Source: Actinomycetes bacterium (GTDB taxonomy: Bacteria > Planctomycetota > Phycisphaerae > JAACET01). Taken from it: a DNA stretch of 64,000 nt. Each line of letters opens with the position of its first letter. The first letter of the stretch is position 1. A program made the translations under genes and the position numbers. The notes under the pieces are model-generated. The model saw nothing but the letters and a program-made list of their open reading frames with translations, was not told the DNA's origin and made no database searches. The stretch covers positions 62,001 through 126,000 of the forward strand of contig JAUXAG010000004.1 in the NCBI GenBank assembly GCA_030614915.1, given 5' to 3'. Positions 38,423 to 47,254 of the stretch are shown here, piece by piece.

Positions 38423-41119
38423 CTAGGCGGGCTGGATGCTGACGGCGCAGACCTTGAACTCGGGGATCTTGGCGATGGGGTCGAGGGCGGCGATGGTCAG
38501 GCGATTGGCGGGGGCTTCTCGATAGTGAAAAGCTAAAAAGACCGTGGCGGGGGCAACGCGGTCGGTCAGGCGGGCGGCGATCTCGATCTGCCCCCGGCGT
38601 GAGGCGACGCGGACGTTTTGGCCGTCGGCGATGGCCAGACGATCGGCATCGGCGGGGTTGATTTCAATAGCTCCGACGGAAACCAGTTCGTCGAGGACTT
38701 CGGAGCGGCGGCTCATGGTGCCGGTGTGGAAGTGCTCAAGTATTCGGCCGGTGCTCAGAAGGAAGGGATAGTCCTGGTCGGGAAGTTCCTTGGCAGGGAT
38801 GAACTCGACGGGGTGGAATTTGCCCAGGCCTCTAGTAAATCGGCCCTTGTGGAGGTAGGGGGTGCCGGGATGATCGGCGTCGGGGCAGGGCCATTGCAGG
38901 GATTGGTGGGTGAGACGGTCGTAGGTGATTCCGCCATAGATGGGGGTGAGCGAAGCGATTTCGTCCTGTATCTGCGAGACGTGGTCGTAGGAGACTGGAT
39001 AGCCCATGCGGCGGGCGAGATCGCAGAGGATGTCCCAGTCGAGGCGAGATTGGCCGGGAGGCTCCAGGCCGGCTCGGAGCATTTGGACGCGGCGCTCGGT
39101 GTTGGTGAAGGTCCCGTCCTTCTCGGCAAAAGCAGTTGCGGGCAGGACGACGTCGGCCAGCTGGGCGGTCTCGGAGAGGAAGATGTCCTGGACGACGAGG
39201 AAGTCGAGGTTTTTGAGGGCTTTTTCGACGTGGTTGACGTCGGGGTCCGATAACATGGGGTTTTCGCCCATGATGTAGATGGCTTTGAGTTTGCCTTGGG
39301 CGGCGGCGTTGATGATTTCGACGACGGTGAGGCCTGGCTTTGGCGAGAGCTTGGCGGCCCAGGCTTTTTCGAACTTGGCCTGGAGGTCGGGATTGTCAAC
39401 TTTCTGGTATCCGGGATAGACGTTGGGCAGGGCGGCCAGGTCGCAGGCGCCCTGGACGTTGTTTTGTCCGCGGAGGGGATTGACTCCGGCGCCGGGTTTG
39501 CCGAGGTTGCCGGTGAGCATGGCCAAGTTGGCCAGGGAGAGGACGTTGTCGGTGCCGGTGGTGTGCTGAGTGATGCCCATGGAGTAGACGATGGAAGCGG
39601 CTGGGGCCTGGGCATAGATGCGGGCGGCGCGGATGATGTCGGCAGCAGGGACGGAAGTAATCTTCTCGGCGAACTCGGGAGTGTAGGGCTCGACGGCTTT
39701 GCAGAGCTGGTCGAAGTCCTCGGTGCGTTCGGCAATGAACTGTTTGTCGGCGAGGTCCTCGGCAAGGATGACGTTCATCATGGCGTTGATGAGGGCTACG
39801 TCGGTGCCGCCTTTTTGCTGCATGTGGATAGTGGAGAATTCGGTGAGCTCGATGGCACGTGGGTCGGCGACAATGAGCGGGGCGTTTCGCTGAACGGCGG
39901 CGCGCTTGATGGCTGAGCCGATGATGGGATGGCACTCGGTGGTGTTTGAGCCGATGACGAAGATGCAGTCGGTGACTTCGAAGTCCTCAATGGAATTGGT
40001 CATGGCTCCAGAGCCGAAGGCCCGAGCCAGGCCGACAACGGTGGAGGCGTGGCAGAGGCGGGCGCAGTGGTCAACGTTGTTGGTGCCGATCACAGCCCGG
40101 ATGAATTTCTGGAAGATGTAGTTCTCTTCGTTGGTGCACTTAGCCGAGGCCAATCCGGCGATGGCGTCCGGGCCGAACTGATTTTTGATGGTCAAAAGTC
40201 GCTGAGCAACGAGATCGAGGGCCTGGTCCCAGGTTGCAGGGACAAGTTTTCCGTCGCGGCGGATGAGCGGGGCAGTGAGGCGTTCGGCGTGGGAGATAAA
40301 ATCGATGCCGAAGCGTCCCTTGACACACAAAAGGCCCTTGTTGATGCCCAGGTCAGGATGAGAAGTGATCTGGACAACTCGATTCTTGCGGATGTTCATG
40401 AGAATGGTACAGCCGCAGCCACAGTAGGGACAGATGGTGGGGACGGTTTCGAGTTCCCATTCTCGTCCGGCACCTTCGGCGGCGGCATAGGACATGGCCC
40501 CTGTGGGACAGACGTCGATGCAGTTTCCGCATTCAGTGCAAACGGATTGCTCGCGGGATTGTCCAGGGGGCAGGGAGATGCGGGTGTCAAATCCTCGGCC
40601 GAGGTAATCAATGGCTTCGCTGATCTGAAGATTCTGGCAGATTTGGACGCATCGGCCACAAAGGATACACTTGCTGCGGTCGTAGACGATGGCTGGGCCG
40701 TCCTGGACGGGCTCGATGGGAATGGGGTCAACGGGAAAGCTAGGCTGCTTTACGCCCAGTTGGTAGGCGTACTTTTGGAGGTCGCATTTGCCGGCCTTAT
40801 CGCAGGTCAAACAGTCGTGCGGATGGTCGGAGAGCAAGAGCTCAATGACCATGCGGCGGGTCTGGCGGAGCTTTTCAGTGTCGGTACGAACGACCATTCC
40901 CGCAGCGGCAGGATGGGAACAGGAAGGCACAAGGGATCCGGCAGCTTCGAGCTCGACGAGACAAAGCCGACAGGAACTGGTGGGGGGTAAGCCCCAAGCA
41001 GGGTCGTAGCAAAGGTGGGGGATGTCGATACCGGCATTGAGGGCGGCCTGGAGTATGGTAGTACCTTCCGGTACGTTGACTTGGGTGTTGTCGATGGTAA
41101 GTGAGATTTCTTGGGGCAT
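38423..41119 (-). CDS. fdhA: Formate dehydrogenase catalytic subunit (Cys form, NAD(P)-linked type)
   Basis: Molybdenum/tungsten bis-MGD formate dehydrogenase, 898 residues. A NuoG-like N-terminus binds [2Fe-2S] (Cys 37, 50, 53, 67), then a His-Cys3 [4Fe-4S] (His 99 or 101, Cys 103, 106, 112). Two ferredoxin-type [4Fe-4S] follow (Cys 151-161 and 194-204), then the proximal cluster (Cys 230, 233, 237, 265). The active-site Cys 356-His 357 (CARLCHAST) replaces selenocysteine. PLRGQNNVQGACDLAALPN and GTMSRRSEVLDEL are formate-dehydrogenase signatures. There is no signal peptide, so it is cytoplasmic. It is the last gene of the nuoE-type/nuoF-gltD/fdhA operon. Formate oxidation or CO2 reduction both remain possible. 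Confidence 0.93.
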   Translation of the reverse strand: MPQEISLTIDNTQVNVPEGTTILQAALNAGIDIPHLCYDPAWGLPPTSSCRLCLVELEAAGSLVPSCSHPAAAGMVVRTDTEKLRQTRRMVIELLLSDHPHDCLTCDKAGKCDLQKYAYQLGVKQPSFPVDPIPIEPVQDGPAIVYDRSKCILCGRCVQICQNLQISEAIDYLGRGFDTRISLPPGQSREQSVCTECGNCIDVCPTGAMSYAAAEGAGREWELETVPTICPYCGCGCTILMNIRKNRVVQITSHPDLGINKGLLCVKGRFGIDFISHAERLTAPLIRRDGKLVPATWDQALDLVAQRLLTIKNQFGPDAIAGLASAKCTNEENYIFQKFIRAVIGTNNVDHCARLCHASTVVGLARAFGSGAMTNSIEDFEVTDCIFVIGSNTTECHPIIGSAIKRAAVQRNAPLIVADPRAIELTEFSTIHMQQKGGTDVALINAMMNVILAEDLADKQFIAERTEDFDQLCKAVEPYTPEFAEKITSVPAADIIRAARIYAQAPAASIVYSMGITQHTTGTDNVLSLANLAMLTGNLGKPGAGVNPLRGQNNVQGACDLAALPNVYPGYQKVDNPDLQAKFEKAWAAKLSPKPGLTVVEIINAAAQGKLKAIYIMGENPMLSDPDVNHVEKALKNLDFLVVQDIFLSETAQLADVVLPATAFAEKDGTFTNTERRVQMLRAGLEPPGQSRLDWDILCDLARRMGYPVSYDHVSQIQDEIASLTPIYGGITYDRLTHQSLQWPCPDADHPGTPYLHKGRFTRGLGKFHPVEFIPAKELPDQDYPFLLSTGRILEHFHTGTMSRRSEVLDELVSVGAIEINPADADRLAIADGQNVRVASRRGQIEIAARLTDRVAPATVFLAFHYREAPANRLTIAALDPIAKIPEFKVCAVSIQPA

Positions 41120-41142
41120 ATCTTATAACCTTGGCTAAATAA

Positions 41143-44100
41143 TCACTCCAGGTCGCAGCGGAGACAGCGGCGGGCCTCGGCGCAAGCGGCCTGTAGAGAA
41201 TAGCCCTTGAGGACCTCTTCGAAGTTTCCGCGGCGTTTGGCGGGTGAGAGGGCGCGAACGGGGCGGCGGGGCATCTCGGCCTGCTCTTCGTCGGGTTTGG
41301 CGCGGGAGGCGAAGCCGGTGTCGGGCGGAAGCTCGCCTTTGCCTCCGAGAAAGACGTCGATGGCCTGGGCGGCGCGCTGGCCGGCGGCAATAGCCTGGAT
41401 AATGGTGGCCGGTCCGGTGACGGCGTCTCCGCCAGCGAAAACGTCGCCCTGCCCCGAGCGCTGGGTGAGGGGGTGTACATCAATCCAACCCCGGGAGACA
41501 GCGAGTTTGCCGTCGGTGGCGGCGAAGCTGAGCTCGGGGCCTTGGCCAATGGCTACGATTACGTGGTCGGTTTCGATAAGGACTTCGCTGTCGGGTTTGG
41601 GAATGGGGCGGCGGCGTCCGGATTCGTCGGCGTCGGCGAGTATCATCTCGGTACATTTTACGGCCCGGACATGAGAGTCGCCCTGGATCTCGATGGGGGC
41701 AACGAGGAAGTGCATGTCGATGCCTTCGGCGAGGGCTTCTTCGATCTCCTCACGAATGGCGGGCATCTCCTCGCGGCTGCGGCGGTACAAGAGGGTTACG
41801 CGGTCTGCACCAAGTCTAAGAGCGGCACGAGCAGAATCGATGGCGGCGTTCCCACCGCCGATGACGGCGACCCGGCCGGAGATGTCCTTGATTTGGCCGA
41901 GATTTGCCTGGCGGAGGAAGGCCAAGGCGTCGTGGACACCGTCGGTCTGTTCGCCGGGGATGGCGAGGGTGCGGCTTTTGTGGGCCCCGACGGCAAGGAA
42001 GATGGCATTGAAGCCGGCGTCGCGGAGCTCCTGGAGGGATTCGATTCTTCGAGAAGTTTCGATTTTCACGCCGGCGCGGCAGATGTAGTCAATGTCTCGC
42101 TGGAGGGCTTCGGGCGGCAGGCGATAAGAAGGGATGCCGGTGGCCAAGACTCCGCCGACGACGTCGAGGGCTTCGAACACCTTTACATCCCGGCCCATGA
42201 GGGCAAGGAAATAGGCAGCGGTCAAGCCAGCGGGGCCGGAGCCGATGACGGCGACTCGGCCCTGACGAGGGCCTTGCCAAACGGGTGGATTGGCGGGGCG
42301 CTTCTCTCTGTCGGCGACAAATCGCTTGAGATGGCGGACGGCGATGGGTGAATCGAGGTCCCCGCGACGGCAAAAAATCTCGCAGGGGTGATCGCAGGCC
42401 CGGCCGCAAACCGAAGGAAATGGATTTCTCCTGCGGATAATATCGAGGGCCTGGGCGAATCGGCCCTCGGCGATGAGGGCGACGTATTCGGGGACATTTA
42501 CGTGGGCTGGGCAGGCACTGGTACAGACGGTGGTAACCAGGGCTGGGCAGGCGTTTGCGGGGCAGCGCTTTTCGATGATATGAGCTTCATACTCGTCGCG
42601 GAAATAGCGGATGGTGGAGAGGACGGGATTGGGCGCGGTCTGGCCCAGGCCGCATAAGGAGGTCTCGGCGATCATTCGGCCGAGTTGGACGAGGCGGTCG
42701 ATGTCGGCCAACTCGCCCTGCCCCTCAGTGATGCGGGTGAGGATTTCCAACATTCGCCTGGTGCCGACGCGGCAGGGGACACATTTGCCGCAGGATTCCT
42801 TCTGCACGAAATCAGTGAAGAATCGAGCGATGTCGACCATGCAGGTGGCCTGGTCCATGACGATGAGGCCTCCGGAGCCCATGATGGCCCCGATCTGCTT
42901 GACGGAGTCGTAATCGAGAGGGATGTCGAGGTACTGAGCGGGGACGCATCCGCCGGAAGGCCCGCCGATCTGGGCGGCCTTGAACTTTCTTCCGCGAGGA
43001 ATGCCACCGCCGATGTCAAAGATGATTCGGCGTAAGGTGGTGCCCATGGGGACTTCGACGAGGCCGGTGTTGTTGACCTTTCCAGCCAAGGCGAAGATTT
43101 TTGTTCCCTTGGAGCCCTCTGTGCCGACGGCGCGATAAGCGTCTCTACCTTTGAGAACAATCAGTGGTATGTTCGCAAGGGTTTCTACGTTATTAATGTT
43201 TGTTGGTTTGCCGCGAAATCCGCAGGTAGCGGGGAAGGGCGGGCGCGGGCGGGGCATGCCTCTGGCCCCTTCAAGAGAGGCGATCAAGGCAGTTTCCTCA
43301 CCACAAACAAAGGCGCCTGCGCCTTTATGAATGGTGATGTCAAAGTCGAATCCGCTATTGAGAATGTTCATTCCCAAAAGACCAATCTGGCGGACGTGCT
43401 GTAAGGCGATGTCGGTATTGCGGACTGCCAAGGGATACTCAGCTCGGACGTAAATAATGCCGTGTGAGGCCCCAATGGCATAGGCGGCAATAATCATGCC
43501 CTCGAGAATCGCGTGAGGGGTTCCTTCCAACAGGCTACGGTCCATAAAAGCGCCGGGGTCGCCCTCGTCAGCATTGCAGATGATGTACTTCGGCTGGCCG
43601 GGGGCGGTCCGGGTGAACTGCCATTTCTTTCCAGTGGAGAATCCGGCTCCGCCGCGGCCCCGCAAACCCGAGGCCAAGACCTCATCAATGACCTGATCAG
43701 GGGTCATGCGCTGCAGGGCCTTGACCGCGGCGGCATAGCCATCTCGGGCGATGTAGTCCTCGATGTCCACCGGATCGAGAACACCGTTGAGGCGGAAGAC
43801 GGCCCGCTGTTGCTTGGCGTAGAAGGGTACCTTATGGTCGCGGGAGATTTTCCTGCCCGTGGCGGGGTCTACGTAGAGCAATCTTCGGACCAATTTACCC
43901 TGAATGATGGTCTTTTCGACGATTTCGGGAACGTCCTCTATCTGCACACTGGGATAGAAGATTTTCTGAGGAAGGATTACGACAATGGGGCCTTTTTCGC
44001 AGAAGCCATGGCAGCCGGTGCGTTTGAGACGAACCTTGCCGTCCAAGCCGCGACGTTGAAGCTCGTCTTCAAAGGCTTTTTGAACATCAGGTGAAGCGAA

Positions 44101-44214
44101 GGCGGTACAGCCGGTCCCTCCGCAAAGAGTGATCAAGGTTTTGCGCGGGTCGAGGGCAACTTTTAGCTGCCTGTGCCATCGGTGGAAGTCGTCAATGGAA
44201 GTTAATCTCTCCAC
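41143..44214 (-). CDS. NuoF/HndC-GltD fusion flavoprotein (NADH- and NAD(P)H-binding electron-transfer subunit)
   Basis: 1023 residues with three modules. Residues 1 to about 115 are a thioredoxin-like [2Fe-2S] domain (GGTGCTAF; GCHGFCEKGP). About 130-565 is NuoF/HndC: NAD/FMN-binding LRGRGGAGFSTGKKW, CNADEGDPGAFMDR and the [4Fe-4S] ligands ESCGKCVPCRVG ... TSLCGLG. About 570-1023 is a GltD/NfnB-like oxidoreductase with the Cys-rich N-terminal cluster region (VCGRACDHPCEIFCRRGD), an FAD site (VIGSGPAGLTAAYFLALMG) and a pyridine-nucleotide site (VAVIGGGNAAIDSARAALRLG). The fusion puts two nucleotide sites and two flavins on one chain, resembling the large subunits of bifurcating hydrogenases and of Sporomusa-type Nfn. 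Its start overlaps the nuoE-like stop by one base. Confidence 0.9.
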   Translation of the reverse strand: MERLTSIDDFHRWHRQLKVALDPRKTLITLCGGTGCTAFASPDVQKAFEDELQRRGLDGKVRLKRTGCHGFCEKGPIVVILPQKIFYPSVQIEDVPEIVEKTIIQGKLVRRLLYVDPATGRKISRDHKVPFYAKQQRAVFRLNGVLDPVDIEDYIARDGYAAAVKALQRMTPDQVIDEVLASGLRGRGGAGFSTGKKWQFTRTAPGQPKYIICNADEGDPGAFMDRSLLEGTPHAILEGMIIAAYAIGASHGIIYVRAEYPLAVRNTDIALQHVRQIGLLGMNILNSGFDFDITIHKGAGAFVCGEETALIASLEGARGMPRPRPPFPATCGFRGKPTNINNVETLANIPLIVLKGRDAYRAVGTEGSKGTKIFALAGKVNNTGLVEVPMGTTLRRIIFDIGGGIPRGRKFKAAQIGGPSGGCVPAQYLDIPLDYDSVKQIGAIMGSGGLIVMDQATCMVDIARFFTDFVQKESCGKCVPCRVGTRRMLEILTRITEGQGELADIDRLVQLGRMIAETSLCGLGQTAPNPVLSTIRYFRDEYEAHIIEKRCPANACPALVTTVCTSACPAHVNVPEYVALIAEGRFAQALDIIRRRNPFPSVCGRACDHPCEIFCRRGDLDSPIAVRHLKRFVADREKRPANPPVWQGPRQGRVAVIGSGPAGLTAAYFLALMGRDVKVFEALDVVGGVLATGIPSYRLPPEALQRDIDYICRAGVKIETSRRIESLQELRDAGFNAIFLAVGAHKSRTLAIPGEQTDGVHDALAFLRQANLGQIKDISGRVAVIGGGNAAIDSARAALRLGADRVTLLYRRSREEMPAIREEIEEALAEGIDMHFLVAPIEIQGDSHVRAVKCTEMILADADESGRRRPIPKPDSEVLIETDHVIVAIGQGPELSFAATDGKLAVSRGWIDVHPLTQRSGQGDVFAGGDAVTGPATIIQAIAAGQRAAQAIDVFLGGKGELPPDTGFASRAKPDEEQAEMPRRPVRALSPAKRRGNFEEVLKGYSLQAACAEARRCLRCDLE

Positions 44215-44741
44215 TATTGCCTCTCTTGGGATATAGATCCTTCGGCCTTGATGCTTTTGAGGACACTGTCGATGCGTCGGGGAGTGGCCTTTCCAATGTA
44301 GGTGGAGTCAACCATTACAACCGGTGAAAGAGCACAAGCACCGAGACAGGCCACAGTTTCAAAAGTAAACATCATATCTTCAGTGGTCTGGCCGTCATCG
44401 ATACCCAAGTTTTTGCGGATGGCATTGATAACCATTCTTCCGCCCCGAACATAGCAAGCGGTTCCGCGACAACAGCGGATGGTGTGCCGGCCGCGGGGAG
44501 AGGTATAGAACTGGGCGTAGAAGCTGACTACGCCGTAGATTCGACTGAGAGGTATTCTGGTGCGGCGACTGATCTGGACAAGTGCGGGGGCGGGTAAGTA
44601 GCCGAAGTGGTCCTGGAGTTGCTGGAGTAGGCCAATAAGGTTGCCGTCGGGGCAGGGTTTGAGCTCGTCAAGGAGGGCCTGTATCTGATCGTGGGAAGGT
44701 TCGGCGGCAGGCGAAACGGGGAGGGTGTTGGTTTGATCCAT
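44214..44741 (-). CDS. NuoE/HndA-like [2Fe-2S] subunit
   Basis: 175 residues. The N-terminal helical domain (GLLQQLQDHFGYLPAPALVQIS) is followed by a thioredoxin-like fold binding [2Fe-2S] through Cys 91, 96, 132 and 136 (CCRGTACYVRG; VACLGACALSP). It is the partner of NuoF-type subunits in NADH-linked hydrogenases, formate dehydrogenases and complex I. It is the first gene of the operon; a promoter-like site is at 44814-44842. Confidence 0.92.
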   Translation of the reverse strand: MDQTNTLPVSPAAEPSHDQIQALLDELKPCPDGNLIGLLQQLQDHFGYLPAPALVQISRRTRIPLSRIYGVVSFYAQFYTSPRGRHTIRCCRGTACYVRGGRMVINAIRKNLGIDDGQTTEDMMFTFETVACLGACALSPVVMVDSTYIGKATPRRIDSVLKSIKAEGSISQERQ

Positions 44742-44813
44742 GCCTTCGATGCCTCAAACAAACCGCATTTTCATAGGGTAGCTTACAGCGTGGGCCGACG
44801 CTTGGCCAGAAGA

Positions 44814-44842
44814 ATTACAGACCGTCGCGGCAGGAGATTCAA
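44814..44842 (-). promoter_or_regulatory. Putative promoter of the formate dehydrogenase operon
   Basis: Minus strand TTGAAT (44837-44842), 17-base spacer, TGTAAT (44814-44819), the latter five of six. It lies about 75 bases before the nuoE-type start. Confidence 0.45.
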
Positions 44843-44925
44843 GGTTTGGCCAAGGGCGGGGCTGGAGTGGAAGGATGCCCGCAAGTGGAAGCAGTAATAA
44901 TTTTGTGGGCGAGATAATCATCAGC

Positions 44926-44968
44926 AAAGAGGCGGCCGGCCCGGGTGAACGGGGCAAACCGCCTCTTT
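44926..44968 (-). terminator. Hairpin after the pseudopilin gene
   Basis: AAAGAGGCGG (44926-44935) and CCGCCTCTTT (44959-44968) form a ten-base perfect stem with a 23-base loop, about 80 bases past the pseudopilin stop. The T-tract is short, so efficiency is uncertain. It separates the pseudopilin gene from the fdh operon. Confidence 0.5.
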
Positions 44969-45050
44969 CTCAAACATCTAAGAGCGCCCGCTGCAGGTGC
45001 ATTGGCCGGCACTGGTCCATGCTGACGGCTGGCTATCGAACTGGCCAGCC

Positions 45051-45869
45051 CTACCAGGCCACGTTCGCCGAACTACTAATCAGATAGGTGTCGTCGGTAG
45101 TGGTATTATCACTGTAGATGTTGTCACCCAACTCGCCGTCGGAGTAGCCGACTATGCACTTATCCTTCATGGTGCCGGTGGTTTCGCTATAGGCCACCAC
45201 GGAACCGTGTGCTCCTCCAAGAACGTTCTGCATAGCCGGGAGCATGGGATGGTTGCCGCCGGCAAAGTCGGTGTATGCGCCGGCGTCGTTGAGTTCGCCG
45301 CGGTCGCCAAAGACGGGCCAGTTTCCTGTAACATCGGGGCCGGGCTTATAGTTGCCCCGCTTACGCGTGACAGTTGCGCTAGGATCCTCAGCAGCAGTAG
45401 GACGGGCACCGTCGATATCCTGGTAGGCGTAGTGGAGATACTTTTCCACGGCCGCATCTTTGTTACCGGGATAATCACCGCCGATACCGATAAAGGCCCA
45501 CTGATCTTCGGCCTCTCGGCCGCCAATGGTGGGACAGAGAAACAGCTTGAGAGGCAGATAGTTCAAGTGAGCCATCAAGGCCCAGCTGTCCTCGGGAGTA
45601 ATGTCGTCCCTGCTGCTGTCATACGGTCTCCACTCACCAAGATTAGCGGGGTCCTCTATGTGCTCCCAACCGATGGGATATCTGTCCTTGTGGGCGTTGG
45701 AATACAGATAGGCGCTATTATCGGCGCCTTTAAGCCTAGTGCCACAAATGGCGCGGTTGGCCTGCTCTTTGGCCCTTTGCACGGCGGGGACGAGGATGGC
45801 TACTAAGAGGGCAATAATAGCCACGACAACCAACAGTTCGATAAGCGTAAAACCTTTGGGCCTTTTCAT
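45051..45869 (-). CDS. Type II secretion/pilin-like major pseudopilin
   Basis: 272 residues. The prepilin leader MKRPKG is followed by [20 protein letters not shown], the class III signal cut after Gly and N-methylated on Phe. The C-terminal globular domain (about 60-272) has a conserved CGTRLKG... start and Gly/Asp-rich loops, as in the numerous pseudopilin-like proteins of Planctomycetota and related phyla. AAGGAGG five bases before the ATG is a very strong ribosome-binding site, suggesting high expression. No other pilus gene is nearby. Its partner structure and cargo are unknown. Confidence 0.85.
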   Translation of the reverse strand: MKRPKGFTLIELLVVVAIIALLVAILVPAVQRAKEQANRAICGTRLKGADNSAYLYSNAHKDRYPIGWEHIEDPANLGEWRPYDSSRDDITPEDSWALMAHLNYLPLKLFLCPTIGGREAEDQWAFIGIGGDYPGNKDAAVEKYLHYAYQDIDGARPTAAEDPSATVTRKRGNYKPGPDVTGNWPVFGDRGELNDAGAYTDFAGGNHPMLPAMQNVLGGAHGSVVAYSETTGTMKDKCIVGYSDGELGDNIYSDNTTTDDTYLISSSANVAW

Positions 45870-46387
45870 AGGGTCCTCCTTTCGGAGACTCCAGTCAAGC
45901 CAACCGGTAACAGGCCGCCCGGACCAACGGAAAGACGTGAAGAATTATTTCGGCCAGAACTTCAGAAGTCCAGCGAAGTGGTCCCGGAACAAGCGACCGT
46001 AGTGAGGGTCGACTACACTGAGAAAGCCTCCACAAAAGATATAAAGAAAAACGAAACAAAAAAACTTACACAAACACGCGTATGCAAAAACCTCCTGTTG
46101 TGCCCGCTGCAACGGCCCGGCCAGCAACAACCGGAAGGGTTCGGAACAAAGCGCGAAAGGGCACGCCTCCGGTCGAGTTCCGCAAGTCAGGGTACGGTTT
46201 TAGAGGATGACAGCCAGGCAGGAATATAATAAGAAAGAATGATAGCTGCCCGAATCTAACTAGGCTCTCGCCTCCGTAAACAACCGTCCTTTAATATACT
46301 ATCAGTTATGCGGGGCAGAGACAAGAAAATTTTTTCCTTTTCTTGAAAGAATTTGAGCTCCTGGGCGTGGCCCGTGGGTGGCCGTGG
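45870..46387. other. Long intergenic region upstream of the pseudopilin gene
   Basis: No convincing gene. On the minus strand a promoter-like TTGTCT, 17 bases, TAGTAT lies near 46300-46330, which would give the pseudopilin mRNA a leader of about 430 bases. The leader contains a purine/pyrimidine-biased segment (46040-46080) and CAACAGGAGG at about 46095. I recognise no known riboswitch. Confidence 0.35.
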
Positions 46388-46396
46388 TGGTATAAT
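46388..46396 (+). promoter_or_regulatory. Extended -10 promoter candidate for argA
   Basis: TGG-TATAAT, a perfect -10 with the TGn extension, 127 bases before the argA start. No good -35 is present, as is common for extended -10 promoters. Confidence 0.45.
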
Positions 46397-46522
46397 CGCC
46401 GGTGAGCCAGGCGTTTACGGCATGTAAGGTCTTGTTGTTACGTCGGTTACGGTTTAGGGCGGGTATTCGAGCGGCGACGGCGTCTGGAAACCACTACGAG
46501 GGGCCTTTTTTGGGAGTTTCTC

Positions 46523-46975
46523 ATGGAAATCAGGCCGGCCCGGATGGGCGACATCCCGGCGATGGCTGAGCTGATAAACTACCATGCCGAACGAGGGCGT
46601 ATGCTGCACCGGTCCCGGGCCTACCTCTACGAACGGGTACGGAACTTCTGGGTTTGCCAAATGGACAGCTGGATAGTCGGCTGCTGTGCCCTGGAGCCGG
46701 TCTGGACCGATCTGGGGGAACTGAAAAGCCTGGCGGTGCAGGAGGATCTGCGAGGACAGGGGATAGGCAGAGCCCTAATCGAGGGGTGCCTGGAGGCGGG
46801 CCGACGCATAGACATAAAACGGGTGTTCTGCTTGACCCGTGAGGCAGCCTTCTTCGAGAATTTCGGCTTTGCCCGTCTCGAACGTAATAAACTGCCGCAT
46901 AAGGTCTGGAGCGATTGCGTCAACTGCCCGGTAAAAGACAACTGCGACGAGATTGCTCTGCTGCTGGATCTTTAG
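46523..46975 (+). CDS. argA: N-acetylglutamate synthase, short GNAT type
   Basis: 150-residue GNAT acetyltransferase, first step of arginine synthesis (acetyl-CoA + glutamate). The acetyl-CoA loop is LRGQGIGRALIEG. The C-terminal LPHKVWSDCVNCPVKDNCDE, with three Cys, is the hallmark of the short ArgA proteins (the kind fused to ArgH in some bacteria). It stands alone, without other arg genes in the window. A ribosome-binding GGGAG precedes the ATG. Confidence 0.82.
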   Translation: MEIRPARMGDIPAMAELINYHAERGRMLHRSRAYLYERVRNFWVCQMDSWIVGCCALEPVWTDLGELKSLAVQEDLRGQGIGRALIEGCLEAGRRIDIKRVFCLTREAAFFENFGFARLERNKLPHKVWSDCVNCPVKDNCDEIALLLDL

Positions 46976-47008
46976 GTGGCCATATAAGTGATTATTTGAC
47001 TGTGTGTT

Positions 47009-47043
47009 AAAAAAATATAGCGCCGCCTTTTGGGGCGGCGCTA
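47009..47043 (-). terminator. Strong leftward intrinsic terminator
   Basis: TAGCGCCGCC (47018-47027) and GGCGGCGCTA (47034-47043) form a perfect ten-base stem with a six-base loop. On the minus strand it is followed by TATTTTTTT. On the plus strand no T-run follows, so it points leftwards, although no leftward gene precedes it. It could still act weakly at the end of argA. Confidence 0.7.
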
Positions 47044-47138
47044 GAGGAGTATAGAAGAAGACGCCGGCCAGACCTTCCGGGGTCAATGCGGGCGGGCTTT
47101 CGACCGATGGTTACCTCTATGAAGCCCGCTCGGCGGCC
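47009..47138 (-). ncRNA. Candidate small RNA ending at the orphan terminator
   Basis: A promoter-like TTGCCT-17-TACACT (47145-47173, minus strand) lies just upstream, giving a transcript of about 130 bases ending at the terminator. It could fold a GCGGGCTT/AAGCCCGC stem (about 47092-47128) plus the terminal hairpin. No ORF of note and no known RNA family is recognised. Confidence 0.3.
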
Positions 47139-47144
47139 AATGAA

Positions 47145-47173
47145 AGTGTACAATAAAATCACGTAAAAGGCAA
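47145..47173 (-). promoter_or_regulatory. Candidate leftward promoter upstream of the orphan terminator
   Basis: Minus strand TTGCCT (47168-47173), 17-base spacer, TACACT (47145-47150), each four of six to consensus. Confidence 0.3.
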
Positions 47174-47254
47174 ATCGCAGGGGGCGGAGATTGGGCAAAA
47201 AATTATGAGCAAGCGAGGAGGACGTAGCGTCCCTGAAGCAAGGATAAGAATGGT

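Noticed and set aside
40040-40070. Possible selenocysteine codon in fdhA
   Set aside because: The active-site codon region translates as CARLCHAST with an ordinary Cys; there is no in-frame TGA.
45945-46130. 61-codon Cys/Phe-rich minus-strand ORF upstream of the pseudopilin
   Set aside because: Composition follows a pyrimidine-rich stretch; start and ribosome-binding site are poor and no family is recognised.
47050-47090. SRP-RNA-like CCGGAAGG loop in the candidate small RNA
   Set aside because: The flanking bases do not form the conserved SRP domain IV; only the short GACC/GGTC stem is present.
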